Notes: generated by a model not told the origin, from the sequence alone. A stretch of 64,000 nucleotides of DNA from Hymenobacter aranciens (GCF_030580865.1 NZ_JAUQSY010000013.1:62001-126000); one strand, 5' to 3'. Shown: positions 43,085 through 51,562, counted from the stretch's first letter. Numbers and translations: made by a program.

Positions 43085-46000
43085 CTACTTCACCACTTCG
43101 AGCCAGCCGGTCCAGCTGTCGTTGGGGGTATACAGGTGGTAGTAGTAAAGGCCGGGGGCTACTCCGTCGCTGGTGCCCCAGCCGCGCGTGTAGCCCTTCT
43201 CCTCATACACCTTGCGGCCCCAGCGGTTGTAGATTTCCAGGTTGGCGGCATCGGGCCGGCGGCTGTCACGCTGTGGGAAGAAGTCGTCGTTGAGGCCGTC
43301 GTGGTTGGGGGTGATGATGTTCGGAATCTTGGTGGGCACAACGGGCAGGATGAGGAAGCTGGCAGTCGTGTCGGCGGTGCACCCCAGCTCGTAGATGCTG
43401 GTGAGGCGCACGGTGTAGGAGCCGGGGGCGGCGTAGATGTGCGTGGGGGCGACGTCGGTGCTGGTCTGGCCGTCGCCGAAGTCCCAGCGCAGGCTTTGCA
43501 GCCCCGGCGCCGTGCCTGGAACGGTGGAGAAGGTCACCAGCCCCACCGTGGTGGGGTCGATGATGGCCTGGGGGAACAGTGCCACGGCCTGCTGCACCGC
43601 TACGGTGGTAGTGGCCGTGCCGGTGCAGCCGCCGGGCGTGGCCACGGTCACGGTGTAGGTGGTGGTGGCGGTGGGGGTGGCCGTCACGCTGCGGGTGTTG
43701 GTGGCGCTGAGGCCGGTGGCCGGGCTCCAGAGGTAGGTGGCGCCGGGGCCGGCATCGGGCACGGTGAGGGTGGTGCTGCTGCCGGCGCAGATGGGGGCAG
43801 GGGTGGGCACACTCACGTTGAGCTGGTTGCTCACGTTCACGGTCACAGTATCCTTGCTTTCGCAGCCGTTGGTGCCCAGCTCGGTCAGGGTTACGATGTA
43901 GGTGGTGGTGGCGGCGGGCGTGGCCGTCACCTGGAAGCCGGTGGTGCTGCTCAGGCCGGTAGCGGGCGTCCAGTTGATGACGTAGTTGGCCGAAACCGGG
44001 GCATTAGCTACCGTGAGCGTGGCGCTGCTGCCGGGGCAAAGGGTGCGGTCGGGGCCGACGCTGATTTTGGCCAGCCCGCGCACGACGATGGTGGCGGTGG
44101 TGCTCACGCTGGGCGTGCAGGCGGTAGAGTCGTAGGCGGTGAGGCGCACGGTGTAGGTGCCGGGCGTGGTGTACACGGTGCTCACGTTGTTAGCCTGGGT
44201 GCTGGTCTGGCCGTTGCCGAAGTCCCAGGTGGTGCCGTTGGCATTGGCGTTGGGGCGGCTAAAGTTCACCGTGAGCGGAGCGCAGCCGGTGCGCACGTTG
44301 GGCGCGCCGTTGGCGGCCGGGGTGAAGTCGGCGTTCAGGCGCAGGATGTCCATCTTGAAGGCCGCGCTGGTGGTCTGGCGGGTGGTGCCGGTCTGGGTGC
44401 GGGCGAAGGCGTTGGGGGTGGTGGTGATGGCCGGGGCCAGGTTGCCGTTGCTTTGGAAGCGCACGCAGATGGCCTGGTAGATAATACCTTTCTTATCAAA
44501 GCGCGAGGTGCCGCCATCCACGTGCGTGGTGCCGGAGCCGAAGTAGCTGCCGTACACCAGGCGCCGGGCGCCGGGCGAGAGCTGCATCAGGTAGAGGTAG
44601 CCGTAAGTATTGTTGACGTTGTCGTTGGGGCTGCCGGAAGTGCTGTTGGGCACCTGCACCCGAATGGCGTCGGGCGTGGTGGGCAGGCCGGCGATGTTGG
44701 CCGCCCCCCAGCCCGAGAGCAGAATCTGGCCGCAGTTGTCGACCAGAAACGCCGTGGGCGAGATGTTGGGCACCTGGCTACCGCCCCCGTTGCCGATGAC
44801 GGTGGAGAAAGCCGTCGCATTGAGCCCGTAACTCAGCTTATGGATGAACTGCCGGCTGTTGGCGTTGCGGTAGATGCCGGCCGTCACGGGGTAGGCGCCC
44901 TTGGTCTGGCCCAGCACGTACACCGCGCCCTGGCGGTCGAGCTGCACAAAGAAGGCCTGGTCGTAGGCATTGGTGCCGAGGTAGGTGGCCTGCACTACCT
45001 GGCTGCCATCGGGGCTGATGTGGGCCACGAAGCCATCGGCCGCGCCGCCGCGGCTGGTGGCATTGAGGCCGCCGGTGGTGCGGGGGAAGTTGGTGCTGGT
45101 GGTGCCGCCGGCCACAAACACGCCGTTGAGGCTGTCGAGCTGGATGCTGTAGCCCGACTCGTTGCCGGTGCCGCCCAGGTAGCTGCTCCACACCAGGGCC
45201 GTGAGGCCCGGGTTGAGCTTGGTGACCACGGCATCGGAAGCGCCGCCGCGGGCCGTCTGGAAGCCGCCGGTGCTGGGGTAGTTGGTCGAGCGGCTCACCG
45301 AGGTGAAGTACACGTTGCCGGCGCGGTCCAGAATCACGTCGCCGCGCAGGTCGTCGCCGAAGTTCTCGTAGAGGGCCAAGCTCTGGTCCATGCGCCCGTC
45401 GATGCCGGTGCCGCCCACGTAGGTGGAGGCCAGCAGCTGGTTGCCGCCCGCGCTCAGGCGCGACACCACCAGGTCGGTAGTGCCGCCCAGGGCGCGGTCG
45501 TAGGCGCCGGTGGTGGTGGGGTAGTTGCTGGCATCGGTGCTACCCAGGATAACCAGCTCGCCCGCGTCGTTGGTCACGAGGCTGTGCGGGTACTCGTCGG
45601 CCGAGTTGCTGCCGCCGCCGCCCAGGTAGGTGGCGTACACGAGGCTGCTGGCGCCGGTGGTAGCGTTGGGGTTGTATTTGCTGATGACAATGTCGGTGTT
45701 GCCGCCGTTGAAGCTGGCGTCGTAGGCGCCCGTGGTGGTGGGGTAGCCGGCCGAGAAGTTAACGCTGGCGGCGTAGAGGTTGCCGGCCGTGTCGGGGCAG
45801 GCGGTGTAGCCCCAGTTCAGCGCGGCCGTGGCGCCGGAATAGGTGGAGTACACCAGCACCGGGTCGATGACGAGGGGCAAGGCCTTGTTGTAGCCTTTGG
45901 GCAGGCCGAAGCTCACCACGTTGCCTTTGCCCAGCACGTAGTGGCAGGGCACGGCCACGCGGCGGCCGTGCACGAGCTGGTAGGCAAAGGGCTGCTGCTC

Positions 46001-46615
46001 GGTCACGCGGCCCACGCTGGTTTCAATCTGCAGGGCGCCATCCACCACGCGCAGGCTTTGCTGGCCCTCATACTTCAGCTGAATGCGGCGGGCGTCGGCC
46101 CCGGCGGCCAGCTCGAAGTCGTACTCCATCACCGGGCCGCGTGAGTAAAAGCGCAAATCGGTGCCGGGGTAGAGCTGCTGGTAGCGCACGTCGGTGAAGG
46201 CCGGCACGTCGGTGGCCCAGCGGCGGCGGTCGTTGCCCAGGAAGTAGTTGAGGTGCTCGCCGGTGGGCTGCTCGCCGCGCACGGCAGGCTTGGCGTTGGC
46301 CCCCACAAAGTTCACGGCGTAGGCGTGGGCCGGCACGGCCAGCTTGGCGCCGCGGCCCCGGTGGTGGTGGCGCTCGTCGGCGGCGCGGACGTCGTAGCGG
46401 GCCACCAGCAGGCGGTTTTTCTCCAGAAACAGCCGCCCGGCCGGAATGTCCGCCGCAAACAGCACCGGCGCCTCCCACTGCTGCCGGTTGGGCACGAAGC
46501 GCAGCGGGTGCGGGTCGGCGGGAAGGGGAGCGGTGGCGGGCGGGCCAGCCAGCGCCGTAGTCAGGGTAAACAAGCTGCTGCCGAGGCACAGCCAACGCGT
46601 AAGCATTGCGCGCAT
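43085..46615 (-). CDS. T9SS type B sorting-domain protein with SBBP and PKD repeats
   Basis: A 1176-residue surface or secreted protein. After the signal peptide comes a conserved N-terminal domain (FVPNRQQWEAPVLFAADIP ... YHYF-type LNYFLGNDRRRW). Then come seven or more SBBP-like beta-propeller repeats (AGNLYAASVNF, YPTTTGAYD, SYLGGTGNESGYSI), a PKD domain (TWDFGNGQTST), two Ig-like Cys-containing modules (GPDRTLCPGSSATLTV; PAPICAGSSTTLTV), a second PKD (LRWDFGDGQTSTD) and the gliding-motility-type C-terminal domain (IPNIITPNHDGLNDDFF ... LEIYNRWGRKVYE). The latter directs export by the type IX system. ATG at 46615 chosen; the GTG at 46678 adds no sensible leader. Confidence 0.9.
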   Translation of the reverse strand: MRAMLTRWLCLGSSLFTLTTALAGPPATAPLPADPHPLRFVPNRQQWEAPVLFAADIPAGRLFLEKNRLLVARYDVRAADERHHHRGRGAKLAVPAHAYAVNFVGANAKPAVRGEQPTGEHLNYFLGNDRRRWATDVPAFTDVRYQQLYPGTDLRFYSRGPVMEYDFELAAGADARRIQLKYEGQQSLRVVDGALQIETSVGRVTEQQPFAYQLVHGRRVAVPCHYVLGKGNVVSFGLPKGYNKALPLVIDPVLVYSTYSGATAALNWGYTACPDTAGNLYAASVNFSAGYPTTTGAYDASFNGGNTDIVISKYNPNATTGASSLVYATYLGGGGSNSADEYPHSLVTNDAGELVILGSTDASNYPTTTGAYDRALGGTTDLVVSRLSAGGNQLLASTYVGGTGIDGRMDQSLALYENFGDDLRGDVILDRAGNVYFTSVSRSTNYPSTGGFQTARGGASDAVVTKLNPGLTALVWSSYLGGTGNESGYSIQLDSLNGVFVAGGTTSTNFPRTTGGLNATSRGGAADGFVAHISPDGSQVVQATYLGTNAYDQAFFVQLDRQGAVYVLGQTKGAYPVTAGIYRNANSRQFIHKLSYGLNATAFSTVIGNGGGSQVPNISPTAFLVDNCGQILLSGWGAANIAGLPTTPDAIRVQVPNSTSGSPNDNVNNTYGYLYLMQLSPGARRLVYGSYFGSGTTHVDGGTSRFDKKGIIYQAICVRFQSNGNLAPAITTTPNAFARTQTGTTRQTTSAAFKMDILRLNADFTPAANGAPNVRTGCAPLTVNFSRPNANANGTTWDFGNGQTSTQANNVSTVYTTPGTYTVRLTAYDSTACTPSVSTTATIVVRGLAKISVGPDRTLCPGSSATLTVANAPVSANYVINWTPATGLSSTTGFQVTATPAATTTYIVTLTELGTNGCESKDTVTVNVSNQLNVSVPTPAPICAGSSTTLTVPDAGPGATYLWSPATGLSATNTRSVTATPTATTTYTVTVATPGGCTGTATTTVAVQQAVALFPQAIIDPTTVGLVTFSTVPGTAPGLQSLRWDFGDGQTSTDVAPTHIYAAPGSYTVRLTSIYELGCTADTTASFLILPVVPTKIPNIITPNHDGLNDDFFPQRDSRRPDAANLEIYNRWGRKVYEEKGYTRGWGTSDGVAPGLYYYHLYTPNDSWTGWLEVVK

Positions 46616-46695
46616 AAAGGAGAATGGATGGGGGATAAGAGCACCGGCCCAAACCCGAACTCTAAAAGCCGGGTTCACGCACGAACTACAAAGGT

Positions 46696-46729
46696 CCGGC
46701 GCGCAAATGGATTTCGCGTTGCGCGCCGG
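46696..46729. repeat. Hairpin CCGGCGCGCAA / TTGCGCGCCGG
   Basis: Perfect 11-bp inverted repeat with a 12-base loop between the two T9SS genes. Just left of it is GAACTACAAAGG (46682-46693), sharing GAACTACAAAG with the element at 48543-48644. Confidence 0.6.
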
Positions 46730-46776
46730 TTAAGAAATCCCCCTGCGGCGGCCAATGGCGGCGTTTTGCCGATGGA

Positions 46777-46823
46777 GTGCGAGGGGCTGGCGCGCGTCGG
46801 AGACGCGCGCCAGCCCCTCGCAC
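46777..46823. other. Perfect 22-bp hairpin after the T9SS type A gene
   Basis: Arms GTGCGAGGGGCTGGCGCGCG+TC and its exact complement with a three-base GGA loop, 8 bases beyond the stop codon at 46832. No T-run on either strand, so it is a GC-rich REP-like hairpin or an atypical transcription end. Confidence 0.7.
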
Positions 46824-46831
46824 CCATCCCA

Positions 46832-48520
46832 TTACTCCACCACCAGCCGGCTGCGCCACTGCCGCCCATCGGGGGCCAGGGCCTGCACGATGTACACGCC
46901 CGGCGCGCCGGGCACTGCCAGCCGTGGGCCCTGCCACACCTGCCGCCCCAGCGCGTCGCTCACCACCACCTGCGTGCCGGCCGGCAGCGGCGGCAGCTGC
47001 AGCGCCGCCCCCCGCGCCACGGGGTTGGGGTACACCGCCAGCGGCGCGGCCGCCTGCCCCGGGCGGGTGGTGGTGGGCAATTGCCCCAGCCGGGCCAGGA
47101 AGGGATTGGTGAGGTAGGCCACCGGGTTCTGGGCCGAGGTGGGGTTGCTGCTGACGGTGTGGGCACCGAAGCGGCCGGTGCCGTTGAGGTCGCCGGCCAG
47201 CAGCAGCTCGCCGTTGGGCAGCCAGGCCAGGTGGCCGGGCAGCTCGTCGCCGGGGCCGTCGGCCTGCTGGCCCCAGCGCAGGCGGCCCTGCGGCGTGAAG
47301 CTCAGCACCAGGCCGTCGCGCGAGCTGCTGCCGCCCGGCAGGAAGCTCACGCCGTCCACCAGGGCATCGCCGATGAGGATGGCGGCCACGTAGCTGTTGC
47401 CGGCCGCGTCTACCGTCAGGCCGCTGGTGGCGGGGCCGTAGAGCGTGGCGGTGGAGGCCAGCTCCCGGGCCCAGTTCACGCGGCCGGTGGCTTCGTCGAG
47501 GGCCAGCAGCAGGCCGCCCCGGTCGGTCGAGCTCAGGGTAGCGGGGCCGAAGCTGGCCAGGCCCTCGTAGCTGCCCGTCACCAGCAGCTGGCCGGTGCCG
47601 TCGAGCACGGCGCGGTTGGCAAGGTCGTTGCCGGCCCCGCCTTCCGAGAACACCCAGGCGGGCGTGCCCTGGGCGTCGTATTTCACTACCACGGCGTCGT
47701 TCTCGCCGGGCGTGGCGGGCAGGGGCAGGCTGCCGAAGCCGCCCGCGCCGGGCGTGCTGGTCCAGGTGAGGTAGCAGGCGCCGGCCGGGCTCACCAGGAG
47801 GTGCGGGGCGTATTGGTAGTAGTTGCCGACGCCCGAGGGCGTTTCGTGCCCGCCCTGCCGGGCCCAAGCCAGCTGCCCCTGCGCATCAAACCTGGCCAGA
47901 AACACATCCGAGGCCACCGCGCCCGGCGGGCCGGCCACCACCAGCGTGGTGCTGCCCAGCACCATGCTGCCGCTGAAGGTGCCCGTGAAGTAGGCATTGC
48001 CCGCCGCATCGAGCCCCATGCCCGAGCTGATGACGCCATTGCCGCCGCCCAGCTGCCGCAGCCACTGCGGCTGCCCCTGGGCGTTGATTTTGGCCAGAAA
48101 CAGGAAGGTGTCGCCCTGCGGGTTGTTGAGCGACAAGCCGCCCAGGCTCATGCGCTGGGTGAAGGAGCCGCCCACGTACACGTTGCCCTGGGCGTCGCTC
48201 ACCACGTCGTGCGCCACGGTGTAGGCGGCCCCGGCCAGGTGCAGGCCCCACAGCAGCCCGCCGCCGGGGGCGTACTTGGCCAGGTAGCTGTCCTGCAGCC
48301 CAGTGGCGGCGAAAGTGGTGCCGGGCCCCAGCGCCAGCGTCTGGTTGAAGATGCCGGTGAGGTAGGCGTTGCCACTGGCATCGGTGAGCAGGCCGGTGGC
48401 GGTGGCGCTGCCGGGGCAGTCGAGCACCTGGGCGCGCAGCCAGTCGGGCGCGGTGGTAGATTGGGCCCGGGCGGTGGCACTGCCCAGCAGCAACAGGAAA
48501 AACAGATAACGAAGACGCAT
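46832..48520 (-). CDS. T9SS type A sorting-domain protein with SBBP-like repeats
   Basis: A 562-residue exported protein: signal peptide (LRYLFFLLLLGSATARAQ), then about eight beta-propeller-type repeats with the recurring DASGNAYLTGIF / DAQGNVYVGGSF / DAAGNAYFTGTF motif, and a type A C-terminal domain beginning LAVYPNPVARGAALQLPPL and ending RSRLVVE. The C-terminal domain sends it through the type IX system to the cell surface. Function unknown; adhesive or binding roles are usual guesses for such propellers. It lies 216 bases upstream of the type B gene on the same strand, a gap filled with hairpins. Confidence 0.88.
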   Translation of the reverse strand: MRLRYLFFLLLLGSATARAQSTTAPDWLRAQVLDCPGSATATGLLTDASGNAYLTGIFNQTLALGPGTTFAATGLQDSYLAKYAPGGGLLWGLHLAGAAYTVAHDVVSDAQGNVYVGGSFTQRMSLGGLSLNNPQGDTFLFLAKINAQGQPQWLRQLGGGNGVISSGMGLDAAGNAYFTGTFSGSMVLGSTTLVVAGPPGAVASDVFLARFDAQGQLAWARQGGHETPSGVGNYYQYAPHLLVSPAGACYLTWTSTPGAGGFGSLPLPATPGENDAVVVKYDAQGTPAWVFSEGGAGNDLANRAVLDGTGQLLVTGSYEGLASFGPATLSSTDRGGLLLALDEATGRVNWARELASTATLYGPATSGLTVDAAGNSYVAAILIGDALVDGVSFLPGGSSSRDGLVLSFTPQGRLRWGQQADGPGDELPGHLAWLPNGELLLAGDLNGTGRFGAHTVSSNPTSAQNPVAYLTNPFLARLGQLPTTTRPGQAAAPLAVYPNPVARGAALQLPPLPAGTQVVVSDALGRQVWQGPRLAVPGAPGVYIVQALAPDGRQWRSRLVVE

Positions 48521-48542
48521 GGAACAGAGTAAGCTTAAGGGC

Positions 48543-48644
48543 GGGCAGTAGCGCGAGCTTTGTAGTTCGCGTTCCCGCGCCGTTAAAGTCGTTGAACTGG
48601 CGCGTGGCGCGGGGACGCGAACTACAAAGTTCGCGCTACTGCCC
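48543..48644. repeat. 39-bp-arm inverted repeat, second hairpin family
   Basis: Left arm 48543-48581 begins GGGCAGTAGCGCGAGCTTTG; the right arm 48606-48644 is its complement with two mismatches, with a 24-base loop. The inner word CGCGAACTACAAAG recurs as CACGAACTACAAAG at 46680. It fills the divergent gap between the T9SS type A and DUF983 genes. Confidence 0.8.
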
Positions 48645-48680
48645 TGACGCCGTAGCTCCCCCGCCGGGTTGCCTGCCCCG

Positions 48681-48688
48681 TACCTTCG
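48681..48688 (+). promoter_or_regulatory. Possible -7 box of the DUF983 gene
   Basis: TACCTTCG resembles TAnnTTTG and ends 8 bases before the ATG at 48697, again a very short leader. Confidence 0.3.
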
Positions 48689-48696
48689 CCCTCCCT

Positions 48697-49089
48697 ATGG
48701 AACCCATCGAATCATCTACCCTCGCCCTCCTGGCCCTGCGCTGCCCGCGCTGCCACCAGGCCCCGCTGTTCACGCACCCGGCTGCCAGCCTGCATTTCAG
48801 CGACATGCTCAAGCAGTGCCCCGTCTGCGGCCAGAGCTACGAGCCCGAGCCGGGCTTCTACTTCGGGGCCATGTACATCAGCTCGGGCTTTGCCGTGGCG
48901 GTGGTCGTCATCGTGGGCTTGCTGCTCTATTTCCTAGCCGGCGACCCCGATACCTGGGTGTACATCGCCGTCGTGACGGGCGTGATGCTGCTGGCCACGC
49001 CGCTCGTCTTCCGCTACTCGCGGGCGCTGATGCTTTACCTGTTCGGCGGGGCAAGGTATGATGCTGACTGGGCGCGCCGTAAACGCTAA
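48697..49089 (+). CDS. DUF983-family membrane protein
   Basis: A 130-residue protein of the DUF983 family. The N-terminus has two zinc-ribbon-like pairs, CPRCHQAPLF (about 16-25) and CPVCGQSYEPEPGFYFGAMYIS, followed by two membrane helices (AVAVVVIVGLLLYFL; YIAVVTGVMLLATPLVFRY). The PEPGFYFGAMY block is diagnostic. Members are widespread in Bacteroidota and of unknown function. The frame is open upstream, but the ATG at 48697 fits the family length. Monocistronic, with the HU gene 77 bases on. Confidence 0.88.
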   Translation: MEPIESSTLALLALRCPRCHQAPLFTHPAASLHFSDMLKQCPVCGQSYEPEPGFYFGAMYISSGFAVAVVVIVGLLLYFLAGDPDTWVYIAVVTGVMLLATPLVFRYSRALMLYLFGGARYDADWARRKR

Positions 49090-49132
49090 GAAAAAAGAAA
49101 CGGAATAAAGCGAAAGAGTTAAAAATAAGTCC

Positions 49133-49140
49133 TACATTTC
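49133..49140 (+). promoter_or_regulatory. Possible -7 box of the HU gene
   Basis: TACATTTC matches TAnnTTTG except at the last base, 26 bases before the ATG at 49167, in an A-rich stretch. Confidence 0.3.
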
Positions 49141-49166
49141 GGGCTCACTTTTAACTGTTTTCACTG

Positions 49167-49592
49167 ATGCCCATTGAGTATTCCCTGGCTGAGCGCGGCA
49201 ACCCCGGCAAGCCCACCGACCCCAAAAAGTTTTACGCCGTGGCCCGCTCCACCGGCGACACTACCACGCGCGGCCTCGCCGGCCGCATTAATGAGATGAG
49301 CACCGTGAGCACCGTCGACGTGATGGCCGTGCTCGAAGCCCTGTTTCAGACCGTGCCCCGCGAGCTGGCCGAGGGCCGCATCGTGCGCTGCGGCGACTTC
49401 GGCTCCTTTGCCGTGAGCCTGCAAAGTGATGGAGCCGCTAGCGAAAAAGAGTTTGTTGTGGGCCTCATCAACAATGTGAAAGTGGTGTTCCGCCCCGGCA
49501 AGCTCTTCGCCCAGGCCATGCAACAGGCCGACTTTAAGCGCGTCGGACCGTCGGAAGAGTCGAAAGCCCGCGCCACCCGCAAGCGCGGCTAA
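49167..49592 (+). CDS. HU-family DNA-binding protein (Bacteroidota HU-HIG type)
   Basis: A 141-residue nucleoid-type protein. The N-terminal PIEYSLAERGNPGKPTDPKKFYAVARS is characteristic of the Bacteroidota HU-like branch, followed by the HU helices (TRGLAGRINEMSTVSTVDVMAVLEALFQTVPREL), the strand motif GRIVRCGDFGSFAVSL and the arm KVVFRPGKLF. A basic tail (KARATRKRG) ends the protein. It bends or packs DNA. Followed by a repeat hairpin and a terminator. Confidence 0.9.
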   Translation: MPIEYSLAERGNPGKPTDPKKFYAVARSTGDTTTRGLAGRINEMSTVSTVDVMAVLEALFQTVPRELAEGRIVRCGDFGSFAVSLQSDGAASEKEFVVGLINNVKVVFRPGKLFAQAMQQADFKRVGPSEESKARATRKRG

Positions 49593-49657
49593 GCGGACAT
49601 AGGCGCGTCCGCAGGCGGACGTACCTATGTCCGGGGGCGGACGCTACTATGTCCGCT
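49591..49657. repeat. Nested inverted repeats, CGGACATAG family
   Basis: AAGCGGACATAG at 49591-49602 is mirrored by CTATGTCCG at 49625-49633 and by CTATGTCCGCTT at 49647-49658, with further GCGTCCGC / GCGGACG pairs between. A composite REP-like element directly after the HU stop. Confidence 0.65.
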
Positions 49658-49670
49658 TGTTGTCATTGGC

Positions 49671-49695
49671 AGGCCCGCCCTATTGGGGCGGGCCT
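49671..49695. terminator. Terminator between convergent HU and PIN genes
   Basis: AGGCCCGCCC / GGGCGGGCCT stem with a five-base loop followed by GTTTGGTTT; the T-run is broken, so efficiency is uncertain. The convergent PIN gene ends 8 bases away. Confidence 0.6.
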
Positions 49696-49702
49696 GTTTG
49701 GT

Positions 49703-50191
49703 TTAACGGCGCGGCCGGTCCATTTCTGCCGGGCACAGGAACTCAATTCGCACCCCCTGCTGGGCCAAGGCTTCGCGGTGATGATGCCAGTCCGAGTCGG
49801 TGGCATTCACTACCGGCGGCCGGGCCGGGTGGGTGAGGGCAGCGGCTACAAACTTGCGGTCTGACAAATCGAATGCCGCCAACTCCGGCCTGGTAGGAAA
49901 CGCCGCAAAGCCGCCATCTTCGGCCATTTCCAGCGTCACCAGCTCGCAATGGCGTGAGTTGCTGCGGTTGCGCAGAGCCCACAAGTAAAAGGCATCGCCC
50001 ACTCCCGGCTGCCCACTCGGGCTAAGCTTGTTCTGATATTCCTTTAGAATCAGAAACCCGTCGTCCAGCACCAGAATTTCGGAAAGTTGCAGTTGCCGCA
50101 ACCGTGCTGCTGCGGCCCGCATACAAGCCGGTTCGGCGCTCGACTTGCCGTTGGCCGCCAGCGGCACGTTGGTATCGATGAGGTAGTACAT
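49703..50191 (-). CDS. PIN-like domain protein
   Basis: A 162-residue protein with the start of a PIN-type nuclease (YYLIDTNVPLAANG; Asp at residue 6), an acidic centre (GVGDAFYLWAL; VTLEMAEDGGFAAFP; AAFDLSDRKFVAAAL) and a late VVNATDSDWHHH, giving the scattered acidic residues expected of the metal site. PIN domains cut RNA. It begins 3 bases after the stop of the AAA-ATPase gene, so the two are one unit; in that setting the ATPase probably controls the nuclease. This is not a classical small VapC with an antitoxin: no antitoxin gene is seen. Confidence 0.75.
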   Translation of the reverse strand: MYYLIDTNVPLAANGKSSAEPACMRAAAARLRQLQLSEILVLDDGFLILKEYQNKLSPSGQPGVGDAFYLWALRNRSNSRHCELVTLEMAEDGGFAAFPTRPELAAFDLSDRKFVAAALTHPARPPVVNATDSDWHHHREALAQQGVRIEFLCPAEMDRPRR

Positions 50192-50194
50192 CGG

Positions 50195-51562
50195 CTACGG
50201 CTGCTGCGCCTGCATCCGGCGCTTCATTTCGGCCTCCATCATGGCCGCCGCCTCGCCCAGCGTGTCGCCAAAAAAGCCTTCCGGCCAGTTCCGGATGTTG
50301 CCGTACTCGTCCAGGTCCAGCGCCGTCAGCTCCGAGCGCCCTTCCTTGATGGCCGTGAAATAGAGCTTCACGGCCTCGGTGTCAATGACCTCTTCGGCCA
50401 TGCGCCGCTGCAGCCGCTGCAACAGGTGCTCGCTGTGGCTTTCGAGTACAATCTGCAGCCGCCGCCGCTTGATGGCGTCGATAAACACGTCGGCCAGCCC
50501 CGCCTGCACCGCCGGGTGCAGGTGTATCTCGGGCTGCTCCAGTATCACGGTGCTGCCCTCGGGCACGTAAAACAGCAGCACCAGCACCGGCAGTATCTGC
50601 GACACCCCGAAGCCCACATCGGTCAGAAACACGCTCGCCGACTCGGCCGTGCGCTGAATGCGCACCTCGTACTCCTTGCGGTTCGGCGCAATGGGCTGCA
50701 CTTTGAAGGAGTAAATCAGGCCTAGCTCTTTCAGCCAGTGCGCCACGTGTTCTTCGACGGTGCGCTTGGGCTGGCCGGGGCCCATGTCAATAGTTGAGTG
50801 CATTTGGCGTGAAGCCAACATTGCTGCTACTGCTCGTTCACCACGATTACCTACCCCATTAGGCTTGCCACCACCCCATATGTATAACCGACTTGGATAC
50901 TCCCGAAGAGGCCCTAAATAGAAGAAGGTGGAAAAGAGATTTTCAATCTCGAACAACAACCTATAAACTAAATCAGTCGAACCTAAATCCTGATAGAAGT
51001 CCCCGGGAAATCCATAAAATTTGGTGGTACGGGAAAAGATGTGTTGCCTTTTAGCGGTCTTCTTACCGAGGCCTTTCAATATCAATTTGTACTGCGGTAC
51101 AAAGCTTTTTGGAGTAGGAACCGCTCTTATTCCTACTTCGACCGGTCCAACTTGGTAGGTAAAGCTAATCAACTGCGTATTGTCAGCAGTTTGCTTAATT
51201 GTTGATGCAAAAGATATGTAATTTGAAGTTACAATTGGTTTACCGTTAAGCTTATTGTAATCTACCGCTTCAAAAGTACGGATAGGTCGCCAATTAATTA
51301 AAAACGATAATTCTTCTGGAATCTTGTGCTTGTGTAGGATATCATGTATCGTCCCTAATTCTACATAAGATGTATTATCACCCAAATCTAAAATCTGCTC
51401 CCTATCCGACGACTCCACCGTCTGCTTGAGCATGAGCAGGAATTGCAGCAGGCTGGATTTGCCCGACGAGTTGGTGCCGAAGAAGCCGGTGAGGCTGCCA
51501 AAGGCAATATCCCCCGTGTCTTGCCACGACTTGAAGTTCTGAATGCGCAGGGTTTCTAGCAT
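50195..51562 (-). CDS. AAA-family ATPase, DUF3696-type (OLD/RecF-like)
   Basis: A 455-residue ABC-type ATPase. Walker A is GTNSSGKSSLLQFLLMLKQT (about residues 29-48). The signature region TDVGFGVSQILPVLV, Walker B VILEQPEIHLHP and the D-loop/H-loop VLESHSEHLLQRLQRR lie in the C-terminal half, followed by a DUF3696-like tail. Such ATPases often partner nucleases in defence modules; here the partner would be the PIN protein. Residues about 50-235 are encoded by distinctly AT-rich DNA (about 50860-51415), while both ends are as GC-rich as the neighbours. Confidence 0.85.
   Translation of the reverse strand: MLETLRIQNFKSWQDTGDIAFGSLTGFFGTNSSGKSSLLQFLLMLKQTVESSDREQILDLGDNTSYVELGTIHDILHKHKIPEELSFLINWRPIRTFEAVDYNKLNGKPIVTSNYISFASTIKQTADNTQLISFTYQVGPVEVGIRAVPTPKSFVPQYKLILKGLGKKTAKRQHIFSRTTKFYGFPGDFYQDLGSTDLVYRLLFEIENLFSTFFYLGPLREYPSRLYIWGGGKPNGVGNRGERAVAAMLASRQMHSTIDMGPGQPKRTVEEHVAHWLKELGLIYSFKVQPIAPNRKEYEVRIQRTAESASVFLTDVGFGVSQILPVLVLLFYVPEGSTVILEQPEIHLHPAVQAGLADVFIDAIKRRRLQIVLESHSEHLLQRLQRRMAEEVIDTEAVKLYFTAIKEGRSELTALDLDEYGNIRNWPEGFFGDTLGEAAAMMEAEMKRRMQAQQP

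Noticed and set aside
43136..46144. 1,002-codon plus-strand open frame opposite the T9SS type B gene
   Set aside because: Antisense shadow of a GC-rich gene: Ala/Gly/Val/His-rich with no domain, while the minus strand has a complete domain order.
46253..48532. 759-codon plus-strand open frame opposite the T9SS type A gene
   Set aside because: Same reason; composition is typical of antisense GC-rich frames.
49703..50191. VapC toxin of a VapBC pair
   Set aside because: No small antitoxin gene adjoins it; the partner is a 455-residue ATPase.
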